Positions 1 to 5,648 of a DNA stretch of 64,000 nt are shown in pieces. Under the pieces are notes generated by a model, which was given only the letters and a program-made list of their open reading frames with translations, was not told the DNA's origin and searched no databases. Origin of the DNA: Sulfuricurvum sp. (GTDB taxonomy: Bacteria > Campylobacterota > Campylobacteria > Campylobacterales > Sulfurimonadaceae); NCBI RefSeq assembly GCF_023229695.1, contig NZ_JALNYS010000001.1, positions 197,697 through 261,696 of the forward strand. Direction: 5' to 3'. Numbering within the stretch: position 1 is the first letter of the stretch; the number at the start of each line of letters is the position of its first letter. A program made the position numbers and the translations under genes.

Positions 1-1
1 T

Positions 2-55
2 ATTAAACGCCATGGTGAGATCCGCAATCTCAGTTATGCCATTGTGACGAAATAA
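2..55 (+). CDS. 3' end of an unidentified gene (partial)
   Basis: An open frame enters from the left edge and ends with a TAA at 53-55, leaving 17 residues that end in ...RNLSYAIVTK. Too little remains to name a family. It runs in the same direction as recG, which begins about 130 bases later, so the two could share a transcript. The gap between them (56-186) holds no gene I recognise. Confidence 0.45.
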   Translation: MKRHGEIRNLSYAIVTK

Positions 56-186
56 ATTGCATTACGCCACCGGAGCAAAGCCCCGTTGGCTACGCTAACG
101 CTGAGTTTCACCCGGAGGGCACTTTGCCTTCGGCAGGAAGCCCGCGCGCAGTAAACCGCGCTTTGAAGAATCCCGAGGAAAATTGC

Positions 187-1980
187 ATGAAACAATCTGT
201 ACTCTCGTCTGAAGAGGCCGATAAATTCCGCCGATTGGGAATCGGCAGCGTCATCGAGCTCTCTCTTATTGCCCCCGCATCATTCGAAGACCGCCGCCTA
301 AGTACTCACCTCACCCATAATGCCTCTTGCGTGATCGATGCGACCGTAGAGAAGGTGGTCCGTACCCCCAAAACCCTCAAAATCACATTTTTTGCCCATA
401 CGTTGGAAGAGACGATTGAGGGGATCATTTTTCATCCAAAACCCTATATGATCCATCAGTTTACCCAAGGGGAGAGGGGTTTTTACAGCGCTAAAGCGGT
501 GCTGGAGCAGGGACGGTGGCAGGTGATCCATCCGCTGAAGATCAGTGCGGTAGGCTCAATCGTCCCCATCTATAAGACACCTTTACGCGCTGATGTGATG
601 CGTAGAACGGTGGAGAAGTATATGAAACCGGAGATCCTGATGGAAGAGGGGATCCCTGAGCCGTTGGCGCGTGAACTGTGTGCGATCCATTTTCCGACAC
701 TTGTATCCCCCCTTAATGAACGGCAGCTGCATGCCCTTAAATTTGCCGAGCTTTTTGATTATATGCGCCGTTTAAGTCTCAAACGGAGGTTTCATCCGAC
801 CCGTTACCGTGCGGCGGGGGATGTAAAGCGGTGGATTCAAACCCTTCCGTTTACGTTGACCGAGGATCAGTTGCGTGCGATTGAATCGGTCCAAAAAGAT
901 CTGAATGGGGGGAGTGCCGCCCGCCGTATGATTATGGGGGACGTCGGTTCGGGAAAAACGATGGTGATACTGGCTTCGGCCGTTATGATGCACCCCTACC
1001 GCTCCATTCTGATGGCACCGACGACGATTTTAGCGGCGCAGCTTTACGAAGAGGCCCAAAAATTCCTCCCCGGTCTGAATATTGCCCTGGTGACCAACGC
1101 GACGAAAAAAGGGTCCCTAGAGGGCTTTGATTTTATCATCGGAACCCATGCCCTTTTGCATCGGGATCTTCCCGAAGCGGGATTGGTCATGGTGGATGAA
1201 CAGCACCGTTTCGGTACCGCGCAGCGCCACGCCCTCTCTAAATTGACCGACAATGACACTCCACCCCATTTTTTACAGTTTTCGGCCACGCCGATCCCCC
1301 GCACCCAGGCGATGATCGATTCGGCTCACATTGATGTCAGTTTGATCGTTCAAACCCCTTATACGAAAAATATAGCAACGCAGATCATCCGTAAACCGGA
1401 TTTCTCTCGCCTTCTGGAACATATCCGTTCCGAGATTGCTCAGGAGCATCAGGTGTTGATCGTCTATCCTCTGGTGGAGCAAAGCGAGAGTATCAATTAC
1501 CAAAGCATCGACGAAGCACGGGGATTTTGGGAGAGCAAGTTTGAGAATGTCTACGTAACCCACGGACGGGACAAGGAGAAAGAGTCGGTATTACTCGAAT
1601 TTCGCACCCAAGGCTCTATTCTCCTCGCCACGACGGTCGTGGAAGTGGGGATCTCCCTTCCGCGCCTCTCCACCGTTATTATCGTCGGTGCAGAGCGGCT
1701 GGGACTCTCGACGCTTCATCAATTGCGAGGACGCGTGAGCCGGACGGGATTACAGGGATACTGCTATCTGTATACCAATACGGCGGGAAAAAACGAACGG
1801 TTGGAGTCGTTCAGCCGCTGTATGAGCGGGTTTGAGATCGCCGCACTCGATCTAAAATTTCGGCGAAGCGGTGATCTGTTGGAGGGGAGAGTCCAAAGCG
1901 GTCAAAAATTCCGGTGGGTCGATACGGGAGAAGACGAAGCGGTGGTGAAAGAGGTCAAGGTGTGGTTGAATAAGGTATAA
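187..1980 (+). CDS. recG: ATP-dependent DNA helicase RecG
   Basis: RecG remodels stalled replication forks and branched recombination intermediates by pulling duplex DNA through a wedge domain. The 597-residue product has the wedge/OB part first, then helicase domain 1 with Walker A GDVGSGKT (about residue 250) and the DEQH box MVDEQHRFG (about 337), then helicase domain 2 with VVEVGISLP. I start at ATG 187 because GAGGAA at 175-180 is a good ribosome-binding site and the sequence upstream of it does not look like RecG; the frame itself is open back to a TTG at 124. The protein is shorter than the roughly 690 residues of the E. coli form, in line with the compact form I expect in Campylobacterota. 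An MNT/HepT pair follows after 7 bases. Confidence 0.93.
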   Translation: MKQSVLSSEEADKFRRLGIGSVIELSLIAPASFEDRRLSTHLTHNASCVIDATVEKVVRTPKTLKITFFAHTLEETIEGIIFHPKPYMIHQFTQGERGFYSAKAVLEQGRWQVIHPLKISAVGSIVPIYKTPLRADVMRRTVEKYMKPEILMEEGIPEPLARELCAIHFPTLVSPLNERQLHALKFAELFDYMRRLSLKRRFHPTRYRAAGDVKRWIQTLPFTLTEDQLRAIESVQKDLNGGSAARRMIMGDVGSGKTMVILASAVMMHPYRSILMAPTTILAAQLYEEAQKFLPGLNIALVTNATKKGSLEGFDFIIGTHALLHRDLPEAGLVMVDEQHRFGTAQRHALSKLTDNDTPPHFLQFSATPIPRTQAMIDSAHIDVSLIVQTPYTKNIATQIIRKPDFSRLLEHIRSEIAQEHQVLIVYPLVEQSESINYQSIDEARGFWESKFENVYVTHGRDKEKESVLLEFRTQGSILLATTVVEVGISLPRLSTVIIVGAERLGLSTLHQLRGRVSRTGLQGYCYLYTNTAGKNERLESFSRCMSGFEIAALDLKFRRSGDLLEGRVQSGQKFRWVDTGEDEAVVKEVKVWLNKV

Positions 1981-1987
1981 TGATGTG

Positions 1988-2422
1988 ATGAAAAATTCAC
2001 ATTTAATAGAAGCAGTGCAAAGTGTAGCGGGTCAATATGATGAGATTCGGATTCTCCTTTTATTCGGATCACAGGTTAGGGGGAATACGCGTTTTGATAG
2101 TGATATCGATCTTGCTATAGGTTTCAAGAATGAACCGGATCTTATGATGATCGGGAAAATTGTGGCTGAATTGGAAAGTGCTACGGATCATCGTATTGAT
2201 TTGGTGGTTTTGAATGGGCTTCCCTCTAAAAATCCTTTATTGGCTTACAATATTACGGGTATGCATGAAATCGTTATATGTCATGATACTCAGCTTTATG
2301 AGGCATTTAAAACCCGCAGTTATTTGGAATATTTTGATTTTGAACCGATACTCAGAACGCAAAATGAAAAATTGATCGAGGAGTTGCAGCATGGAAATTT
2401 TGGAAAAATTAAAACAGCTTAG
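1988..2422 (+). CDS. mntA: MNT-domain nucleotidyltransferase, antitoxin of an MNT/HEPN pair
   Basis: A minimal nucleotidyltransferase of 144 residues. The catalytic signature GS-x10-DxD is intact (GSQVRGNTRFDSDID, about residues 28-42), with a third acidic position likely in HRIDLVVL. In characterised MntA-HepT systems the MNT protein transfers AMP to a tyrosine of the HepT RNase and silences it. The next gene is a HEPN protein overlapping this one by 32 bases, the standard layout of this module. A GTG at 1985 is an alternative start; ATG at 1988 is preferred. It begins 7 bases after recG, so it may be read through from recG. Function is inferred from motifs and context. Confidence 0.85.
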   Translation: MKNSHLIEAVQSVAGQYDEIRILLLFGSQVRGNTRFDSDIDLAIGFKNEPDLMMIGKIVAELESATDHRIDLVVLNGLPSKNPLLAYNITGMHEIVICHDTQLYEAFKTRSYLEYFDFEPILRTQNEKLIEELQHGNFGKIKTA

Positions 2423-2792
2423 TGATAATTTAATCCTCCTGGAAACGATCAAAGAAGAGTTAAACGGTCATTTACCCACAAAACGGACGGAATGGGAGGT
2501 TCGTTACGGCTTATTCGAATCAATACAAATTATCATCGATGTCGCCTGCAAAGTAACTTCGCACTACAATCTCGCCCATCCAAAAAGCTACGCTGAGTGT
2601 ATCGGTGCGTTGGCAAATAAAGAATACATTGACGCAATAATAGCGGATAAAACGATACGGATGATAGGTTTACGCAATTTATTGGTTCATGAATATGCGG
2701 TTATCGATAATCTCAAATTGATTGATTTTTTAGAGTATTTGGAAGATTTTAGAGAGTTTGCGAGACAGATTCAAAAAAGCGTGATGGAATAA
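2391..2792 (+). CDS. hepT: HepT-like HEPN ribonuclease toxin
   Basis: A 133-residue helical protein of the HepT (DUF86) type. The HEPN RNase signature R-x4-H-x-Y is intact: RNLLVHEY, about residues 94-101. This includes the tyrosine that is AMPylated in characterised MntA-HepT pairs. The gene starts inside the 3' end of the MNT gene (32-base overlap), suggesting translational coupling. It is followed by a hairpin with a short T run (2794-2819). The complete active site suggests a working toxin. Its RNA target cannot be read from the sequence. Confidence 0.85.
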   Translation: MEILEKLKQLSDNLILLETIKEELNGHLPTKRTEWEVRYGLFESIQIIIDVACKVTSHYNLAHPKSYAECIGALANKEYIDAIIADKTIRMIGLRNLLVHEYAVIDNLKLIDFLEYLEDFREFARQIQKSVME

Positions 2793-2793
2793 C

Positions 2794-2819
2794 TTCCCCG
2801 ATAGGGGGAATAAATTTTT
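2794..2819 (+). terminator. Probable terminator after the MNT/HepT pair
   Basis: TTCCCC-GATA-GGGGAA forms a short GC-rich hairpin, followed by AAATTTTTC. It lies 2 bases after the hepT stop and suits a Rho-independent terminator for the plus-strand transcript. A second perfect hairpin, CTGCCCC-CTTA-GGGGCAG, lies immediately downstream at 2820-2837. Confidence 0.5.
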
Positions 2820-2837
2820 CTGCCCCCTTAGGGGCAG

Positions 2838-2894
2838 GCTTCAGTCTTAGGGAGTTAATCTCCCGTATCCGAAAGATGCGTAACAATAGTTAAT
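2838..2894. repeat. Decayed copy of dispersed repeat family A (A1)
   Basis: Contains AATCTCCCGTATCCGAAAGAT, the left arm and loop of the family A hairpin, joined directly to TGCGTAACAATAGTTA, the right terminal repeat. Most of the interior seen in other copies is missing, so this is an internally deleted remnant. Its outer edge overlaps the TAA stop of hpf (2890-2892). Confidence 0.6.
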
Positions 2895-3426
2895 AAAGCC
2901 CGAACCGCCCGTCATTACGTTTGAACAAGACGCGCATTTTACCGTCGTTATCGATAAAGACCTCGAAAACCTTGGAACTCTCTTTGAGTTTTTCGAGTAC
3001 CTCGGCAACCTCTTGAGGTTTGTAGAGCTCCAGTTCGGTCGGAACGATCTCATCTTCTTGCGCTTCACCGACGGCATGGAGGTCTACCGTGGAAGCGGCA
3101 GCGATTTTAGCCTCGTTGATTCCGGTATGGTTATGATCGCTTTGGCGGTCATGCAGCCGTCGAAGCGCTTTTTGGGCACGGTCGATCGCAATGTCGATCG
3201 CGGCATACATATCGTCGTCGCGCTGGGTAATCACAATCGTATTTTTACCGGCGATAGTGATCGTAAACTCGATCAAAACCCCTTTTTTTCGTTCGTTCAT
3301 CGCAGCGACGGCATTGACGCTGATAATGTCGAGATTGAATTTGCTGAGAGTATCAATAGAATGCATTAAATGGTCTTTGATTGCGTCACTGAGTTCGATG
3401 TGACGTCCGACGAGAGAGATATTCAT
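2890..3426 (-). CDS. hpf: Ribosome hibernation promoting factor, long form
   Basis: A 178-residue long-form HPF. It binds the decoding centre of idle 30S subunits and drives 100S dimer formation in stationary phase. The N-terminal 100 or so residues fit the HPF/YfiA fold (MNISLVGRHIELSDAIKDH...). A charged linker follows, then the C-terminal dimerisation domain with KPQEVAEVLEKL and the usual ending near FKRNDGRFGLY. I start at ATG 3426, which has AAGGTGG just upstream; a GTG at 3435 is in frame but lies within that site. A good -10 box lies at 3457-3462. The stop codon coincides with the terminal repeat of element A1. It lies opposite to its neighbours inside the toxin-antitoxin region. Confidence 0.9.
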   Translation of the reverse strand: MNISLVGRHIELSDAIKDHLMHSIDTLSKFNLDIISVNAVAAMNERKKGVLIEFTITIAGKNTIVITQRDDDMYAAIDIAIDRAQKALRRLHDRQSDHNHTGINEAKIAAASTVDLHAVGEAQEDEIVPTELELYKPQEVAEVLEKLKESSKVFEVFIDNDGKMRVLFKRNDGRFGLY

Positions 3427-3456
3427 AAGGTCCACCTTGTTTTGGGTTGAAATTTG

Positions 3457-3462
3457 ATTATA
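3457..3462 (-). promoter_or_regulatory. -10 box of hpf
   Basis: On the minus strand this reads TGCTATAATC, an extended -10 with TATAAT, about 30 bases before the hpf start. No convincing -35 is seen; weak -35 regions are known for Campylobacterota housekeeping promoters. Confidence 0.6.
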
Positions 3463-3497
3463 GCACAGGATTACGAAACGGTGATATTTTTTTTAAC

Positions 3498-3644
3498 AAC
3501 TGATGTTACGCACTTTTCGCGCATAGCCCGGAAAGTGGCAGGGACTGAAGTCCCTACAACCCCCTAAAGCTTCCCGTATCTTTCGGATACGGGAGATTAC
3601 TAACCTTTTCGCACTTGTTTAGACAAGGTGCGTAAAATCCGTTA
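3498..3644 (-). repeat. Complete copy of dispersed repeat family A (A2), about 147 bp
   Basis: Bounded by AACTGATGTTACGCAC at one end and GTGCGTAAAATCCGTTA at the other, which are imperfect inverted repeats. Inside are AGGGACTTCAGTCCCT, the hairpin TCCCGTATC/GATACGGGA with a 5-base loop, and a third imperfect hairpin near the outer end (GCAC..TTGT/ACAAG..GTGC). It is inverted relative to copies A3, A4 and A7. No coding capacity is seen. Confidence 0.75.
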
Positions 3645-3825
3645 GCAAAATAAAAAACAATTATAAATACCGGTTAAACGCATTTTAATGTAGTTGGGAT
3701 TACAATCTTCGCACTGGCGTGCTCCACTAATCGGTTTTAGAAAAGGGGCGTTTTTACCGATAGTATCGGATAAGTAAAGTTGGGGATACGGACATTTTCT
3801 ACCGAGCCCTGATTGTGCGTGCACT
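3645..3825. other. Intergenic stretch with no recognised feature
   Basis: AT-rich sequence between repeat A2 and the first leader-type ribosome-binding site. A 60-codon minus-strand frame lies here but has no recognisable family or ribosome-binding site. The promoter for the following toxin-antitoxin genes should be here, but I cannot pick a convincing -10. Confidence 0.4.
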
Positions 3826-3853
3826 AAAATCCCGAGGAGGATCAGATGAAAAC
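3826..3853 (+). repeat. Repeated leader with ribosome-binding site, copy 1
   Basis: AATCCCGAGGAGGATCAG followed directly by ATGAAAAC. The AGGAGG is an ideal Shine-Dalgarno sequence. Almost the same bases precede the genes at 4358, 5086 and 5641, and a shorter version precedes recG. The identity extends upstream of the Shine-Dalgarno and into the first codons, more than a binding site needs. Confidence 0.8.
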
Positions 3854-4082
3854 CGTTCTGCTAGAGATCGAAGACAGCAAGTTTGAACAAGTGATGACGA
3901 TTATAAATTCATTAAAAAGCGATTTGATCAAAAAGTTTGAAGTTCAACCAAAAGAGGATAACTCGCTAATGGAAAGCGAACTTCTGGAAGACTTAGAACT
4001 TTACAAAATGGGCAAGCTTGAAACCATCGAAATCGGTGATATCGATGGTTATATTGCGGAATTGAAACGTGAAATTGCGTAA
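3846..4082 (+). CDS. Putative antitoxin of a type II pair (YafQ-like partner)
   Basis: A 78-residue acidic protein, not assigned to a named antitoxin family. Its start, MKTVLLEIEDSKFEQVM, matches the style of the antitoxin at 5086 (MKTLTLKIEDSAVEKVM), so the two probably share an N-terminal fold. The C-terminal part, with ESELLEDLELYK and DGYIAELKREIA, would be the toxin-binding segment by analogy with other type II antitoxins. It overlaps the RelE/YafQ-like toxin by 14 bases. Its start is fixed by the repeated leader at 3826-3853. Antitoxin function is inferred from size, acidity and position. Confidence 0.7.
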   Translation: MKTVLLEIEDSKFEQVMTIINSLKSDLIKKFEVQPKEDNSLMESELLEDLELYKMGKLETIEIGDIDGYIAELKREIA

Positions 4083-4338
4083 AACCGAGCGGTATGCGTC
4101 AAAAGAGACAAAGTTTTTCAAAAAACATCCTGATTTAGTCGATAAGTATGGGGATGTTTTAGAGAAACTTTCTTTTGATATTTTTGAGCCATCGTTAAAA
4201 TCGCATCAATTGAAAGGTAATTTGTCTGAGTATCATGCGGTCAGTTTGACGTATGAATATCGAATCGTTTTGATTCTGAAAATTGTAGACGATGAAATCG
4301 TTTTATTCAATATCGGAACACACGACGATGTGTATTGA
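4069..4338 (+). CDS. RelE/YafQ-family mRNA interferase toxin
   Basis: An 89-residue protein starting at GTG inside the antitoxin gene. It fits the YafQ/RelE/ParE fold: basic N-terminal helices (KLRKTERYASKETKFFKKHPDL), the middle segment LKSHQLKGNLSEYHAVSLTYEYRIVL and a C-terminal strand ending in FNIGTHDDVY. The L-x-G and YR-x-x-L positions are typical, as is the histidine near the end that many YafQ-like enzymes use in catalysis. These toxins cleave mRNA on the ribosome. The 14-base overlap with the antitoxin implies coupled translation. Confidence 0.8.
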   Translation: MKLRKTERYASKETKFFKKHPDLVDKYGDVLEKLSFDIFEPSLKSHQLKGNLSEYHAVSLTYEYRIVLILKIVDDEIVLFNIGTHDDVY

Positions 4339-4364
4339 AAATCCCGAGGAGGATCAGATGAAAA
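4338..4364 (+). repeat. Repeated leader with ribosome-binding site, copy 2
   Basis: The same AATCCCGAGGAGGATCAG-ATGAAAA string as at 3826, beginning at the stop codon of the YafQ-like toxin. The shared part of the leader starts exactly where the upstream module ends, which suggests a module boundary. Confidence 0.8.
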
Positions 4365-4699
4365 ATATACCAATGGACGAACAACTCCAAAAAGAGATCG
4401 TTGCCAGATTAATGCCGCTTCGTCCGTATAAACTTATTTTATTTGGATCGTATGCGTACGGTGAGCCGGATGAAGAGAGTGACATTGATCTTTTGTTTAT
4501 CAATAACGAAGAGACCTACAAAAGTTTTTCGGAACGGATCGATATCAAAATGCAGATTGCCAAACGACTGGACGAGATCGGCTTGCCGATCGACGTGTTG
4601 GCGTATACAAAAAAAGAGTGGGAAGATCTGCAAGAAAGCGGTCATTCATTTGTCCGGGAAATCAATGCAAAGGGGGTTTTGCTTGAAACCGCTGCATAA
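4358..4699 (+). CDS. MNT-domain nucleotidyltransferase of a second MNT/HEPN pair
   Basis: A 113-residue minimal nucleotidyltransferase with the complete GS-x10-DxD signature (GSYAYGEPDEESDID, about residues 29-43). The third acidic position is likely in GLPIDVLAY. ATG 4358 is preferred because of the AGGAGG in the leader; the frame remains open upstream, but only through the leader itself. It overlaps the HEPN gene. Sequence similarity to the MNT protein at 1988 is confined mainly to the motif, so the two pairs are different subfamilies. It probably neutralises the neighbouring HEPN protein. Confidence 0.83.
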   Translation: MKNIPMDEQLQKEIVARLMPLRPYKLILFGSYAYGEPDEESDIDLLFINNEETYKSFSERIDIKMQIAKRLDEIGLPIDVLAYTKKEWEDLQESGHSFVREINAKGVLLETAA

Positions 4700-5189
4700 C
4701 GAGTGGATTGAATTTGCCAAACGGGACTATTATACGCTTAAAAAGCTTGACGGTGATGAGTATTTGACCAATATCGTATTGTTTCATTCCCAGCAATGCA
4801 TAGAGAAGCTTTTTAAGGGGATTATGGAAGCCAGCGGAGCAGATGTGCCTCGGATACACAATACCAAAAAACTGTACGAATTGATAGCGGACGTAATCGA
4901 TCAGCCTATGGATGTGGATGATCTGCTATACATTGACAGTGTTTATATCGAGTCACGTTATCCGGCAAGTTTTGGATTGTTACCGGGTGGACAACCTACA
5001 TTAAAAGAGTCGCAAAAAGCGATAGAGATAGTAAAAAAAATTCTCTCATTGCTTGATCTGGACTTTGAATCCCGAGGAGGATCAGATGAAAACATTGACA
5101 TTAAAAATCGAAGATTCAGCAGTCGAAAAAGTGATGTGGTTTTTGGAACAACTCAAAGATGTTGTCACGATAGAGCCATTGAAAAGTGA
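4683..5189 (+). CDS. HEPN-domain protein (MNT partner) with an altered C-terminus
   Basis: A HEPN (PF05168-type) protein: KPLHNEWIEFAKRDY at the start, SQQCIEKLFKGIM, RIHNTKKLYELI, and the typical ESRYP segment near the end of the helical bundle. I prefer the TTG at 4683, which has AAAGGGGG upstream and gives the usual family N-terminus; ATG 4665 is an alternative. After the domain ends near DLDFES the frame runs on for about 35 residues through the repeated leader and about 100 bases of the next gene, stopping at 5189. That tail is therefore the leader and antitoxin DNA read in another frame and is unlikely to be ancestral. Whether toxin or cofactor, its role is inferred from pairing with MNT. 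Confidence 0.75.
   Translation: MKPLHNEWIEFAKRDYYTLKKLDGDEYLTNIVLFHSQQCIEKLFKGIMEASGADVPRIHNTKKLYELIADVIDQPMDVDDLLYIDSVYIESRYPASFGLLPGGQPTLKESQKAIEIVKKILSLLDLDFESRGGSDENIDIKNRRFSSRKSDVVFGTTQRCCHDRAIEK
5067..5092 (+). repeat. Repeated leader with ribosome-binding site, copy 3
   Basis: GAATCCCGAGGAGGATCAG-ATGAAAAC, identical in its core to copies 1 and 2. Here it lies inside the 3' part of the HEPN reading frame, so the HEPN protein is translated through it. Confidence 0.8.
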
Positions 5190-5349
5190 TGAGCAATCTC
5201 AAAAGATTGATCTCGAAAATGATCCATTGGCACAGGAGCTTAAAAGGCGAATCCAAGAGATTGATGAGGGGACGATGCCATTGACTCCGTTCAAAGAGGG
5301 GATGGATCGGATGATGGAGAGAATGAGGCTGAAATATGCAAGTGGATAA
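5086..5349 (+). CDS. Putative antitoxin of a ParE-like pair
   Basis: An 87-residue protein starting at the ATG of leader copy 3. The N-terminus MKTLTLKIEDSAVEKVM resembles that of the antitoxin at 3846. The middle is acidic and the C-terminus is helical and rich in Met and Arg (DRMMERMRLKYASG). It overlaps the downstream toxin by 14 bases, the same overlap as the YafQ-like pair. Its family is not recognised with certainty; the antitoxin role rests on order, overlap and the shared N-terminus. Confidence 0.7.
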   Translation: MKTLTLKIEDSAVEKVMWFLEQLKDVVTIEPLKSDEQSQKIDLENDPLAQELKRRIQEIDEGTMPLTPFKEGMDRMMERMRLKYASG

Positions 5350-5620
5350 AACAGACCGGTTCTTTGCGGAGTTAGAGATGATTATCGACTTTATCGCTCA
5401 AAATTCTTTTAAAAGAGCCGAACAGTTCAGCAGTGATTTGAATAATCAAATGATGAATTTACCTCATTTTCCCTACAAATGCCGACAATCGTCCAGATCA
5501 AAAGATAACGATCTCAGAGAGTTGGTTGCTAACGGATATGTGATCCCTTATCGGATCAATACGGCTAAAGATCGGATTGAGATACTCGGTATTTTTAGCG
5601 AAAATGAGTGGAACTTATAA
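5336..5620 (+). CDS. RelE/ParE-family toxin
   Basis: A 94-residue protein with ParE-like features: an N-terminal helix pair (DRFFAELEMIIDFIAQNS, FKRAEQFSSDLNNQM), then the strand pattern RELVANGYVIPYRI and IEILGIF, which is the core of ParE/RelE toxins. The aromatic and arginine in YVIPYRI are typical. ParE members poison gyrase and RelE members cut mRNA; the sequence does not settle which. It is followed at once by the fourth leader copy and the giant MshQ-like gene. Confidence 0.78.
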   Translation: MQVDKTDRFFAELEMIIDFIAQNSFKRAEQFSSDLNNQMMNLPHFPYKCRQSSRSKDNDLRELVANGYVIPYRINTAKDRIEILGIFSENEWNL

Positions 5621-5648
5621 AAAATCCCAAGGAGGATAAGATGAAAAC
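5621..5648 (+). repeat. Repeated leader with ribosome-binding site, variant copy 4
   Basis: AAAATCCCAAGGAGGATAAG-ATGAAAACC. It differs from copies 1-3 by a few bases but keeps spacing and the ATGAAAA start. It precedes a gene that is not a toxin or antitoxin, so the leader is not specific to those modules. Confidence 0.7.

Noticed and set aside
124..186. A 21-residue N-terminal extension of RecG from a TTG
   Set aside because: No ribosome-binding site and unlike RecG; ATG 187 has GAGGAA upstream.
3642..3824. A 60-codon minus-strand frame between repeat A2 and the antitoxin gene
   Set aside because: No ribosome-binding site, no family, and it ends inside the repeat.
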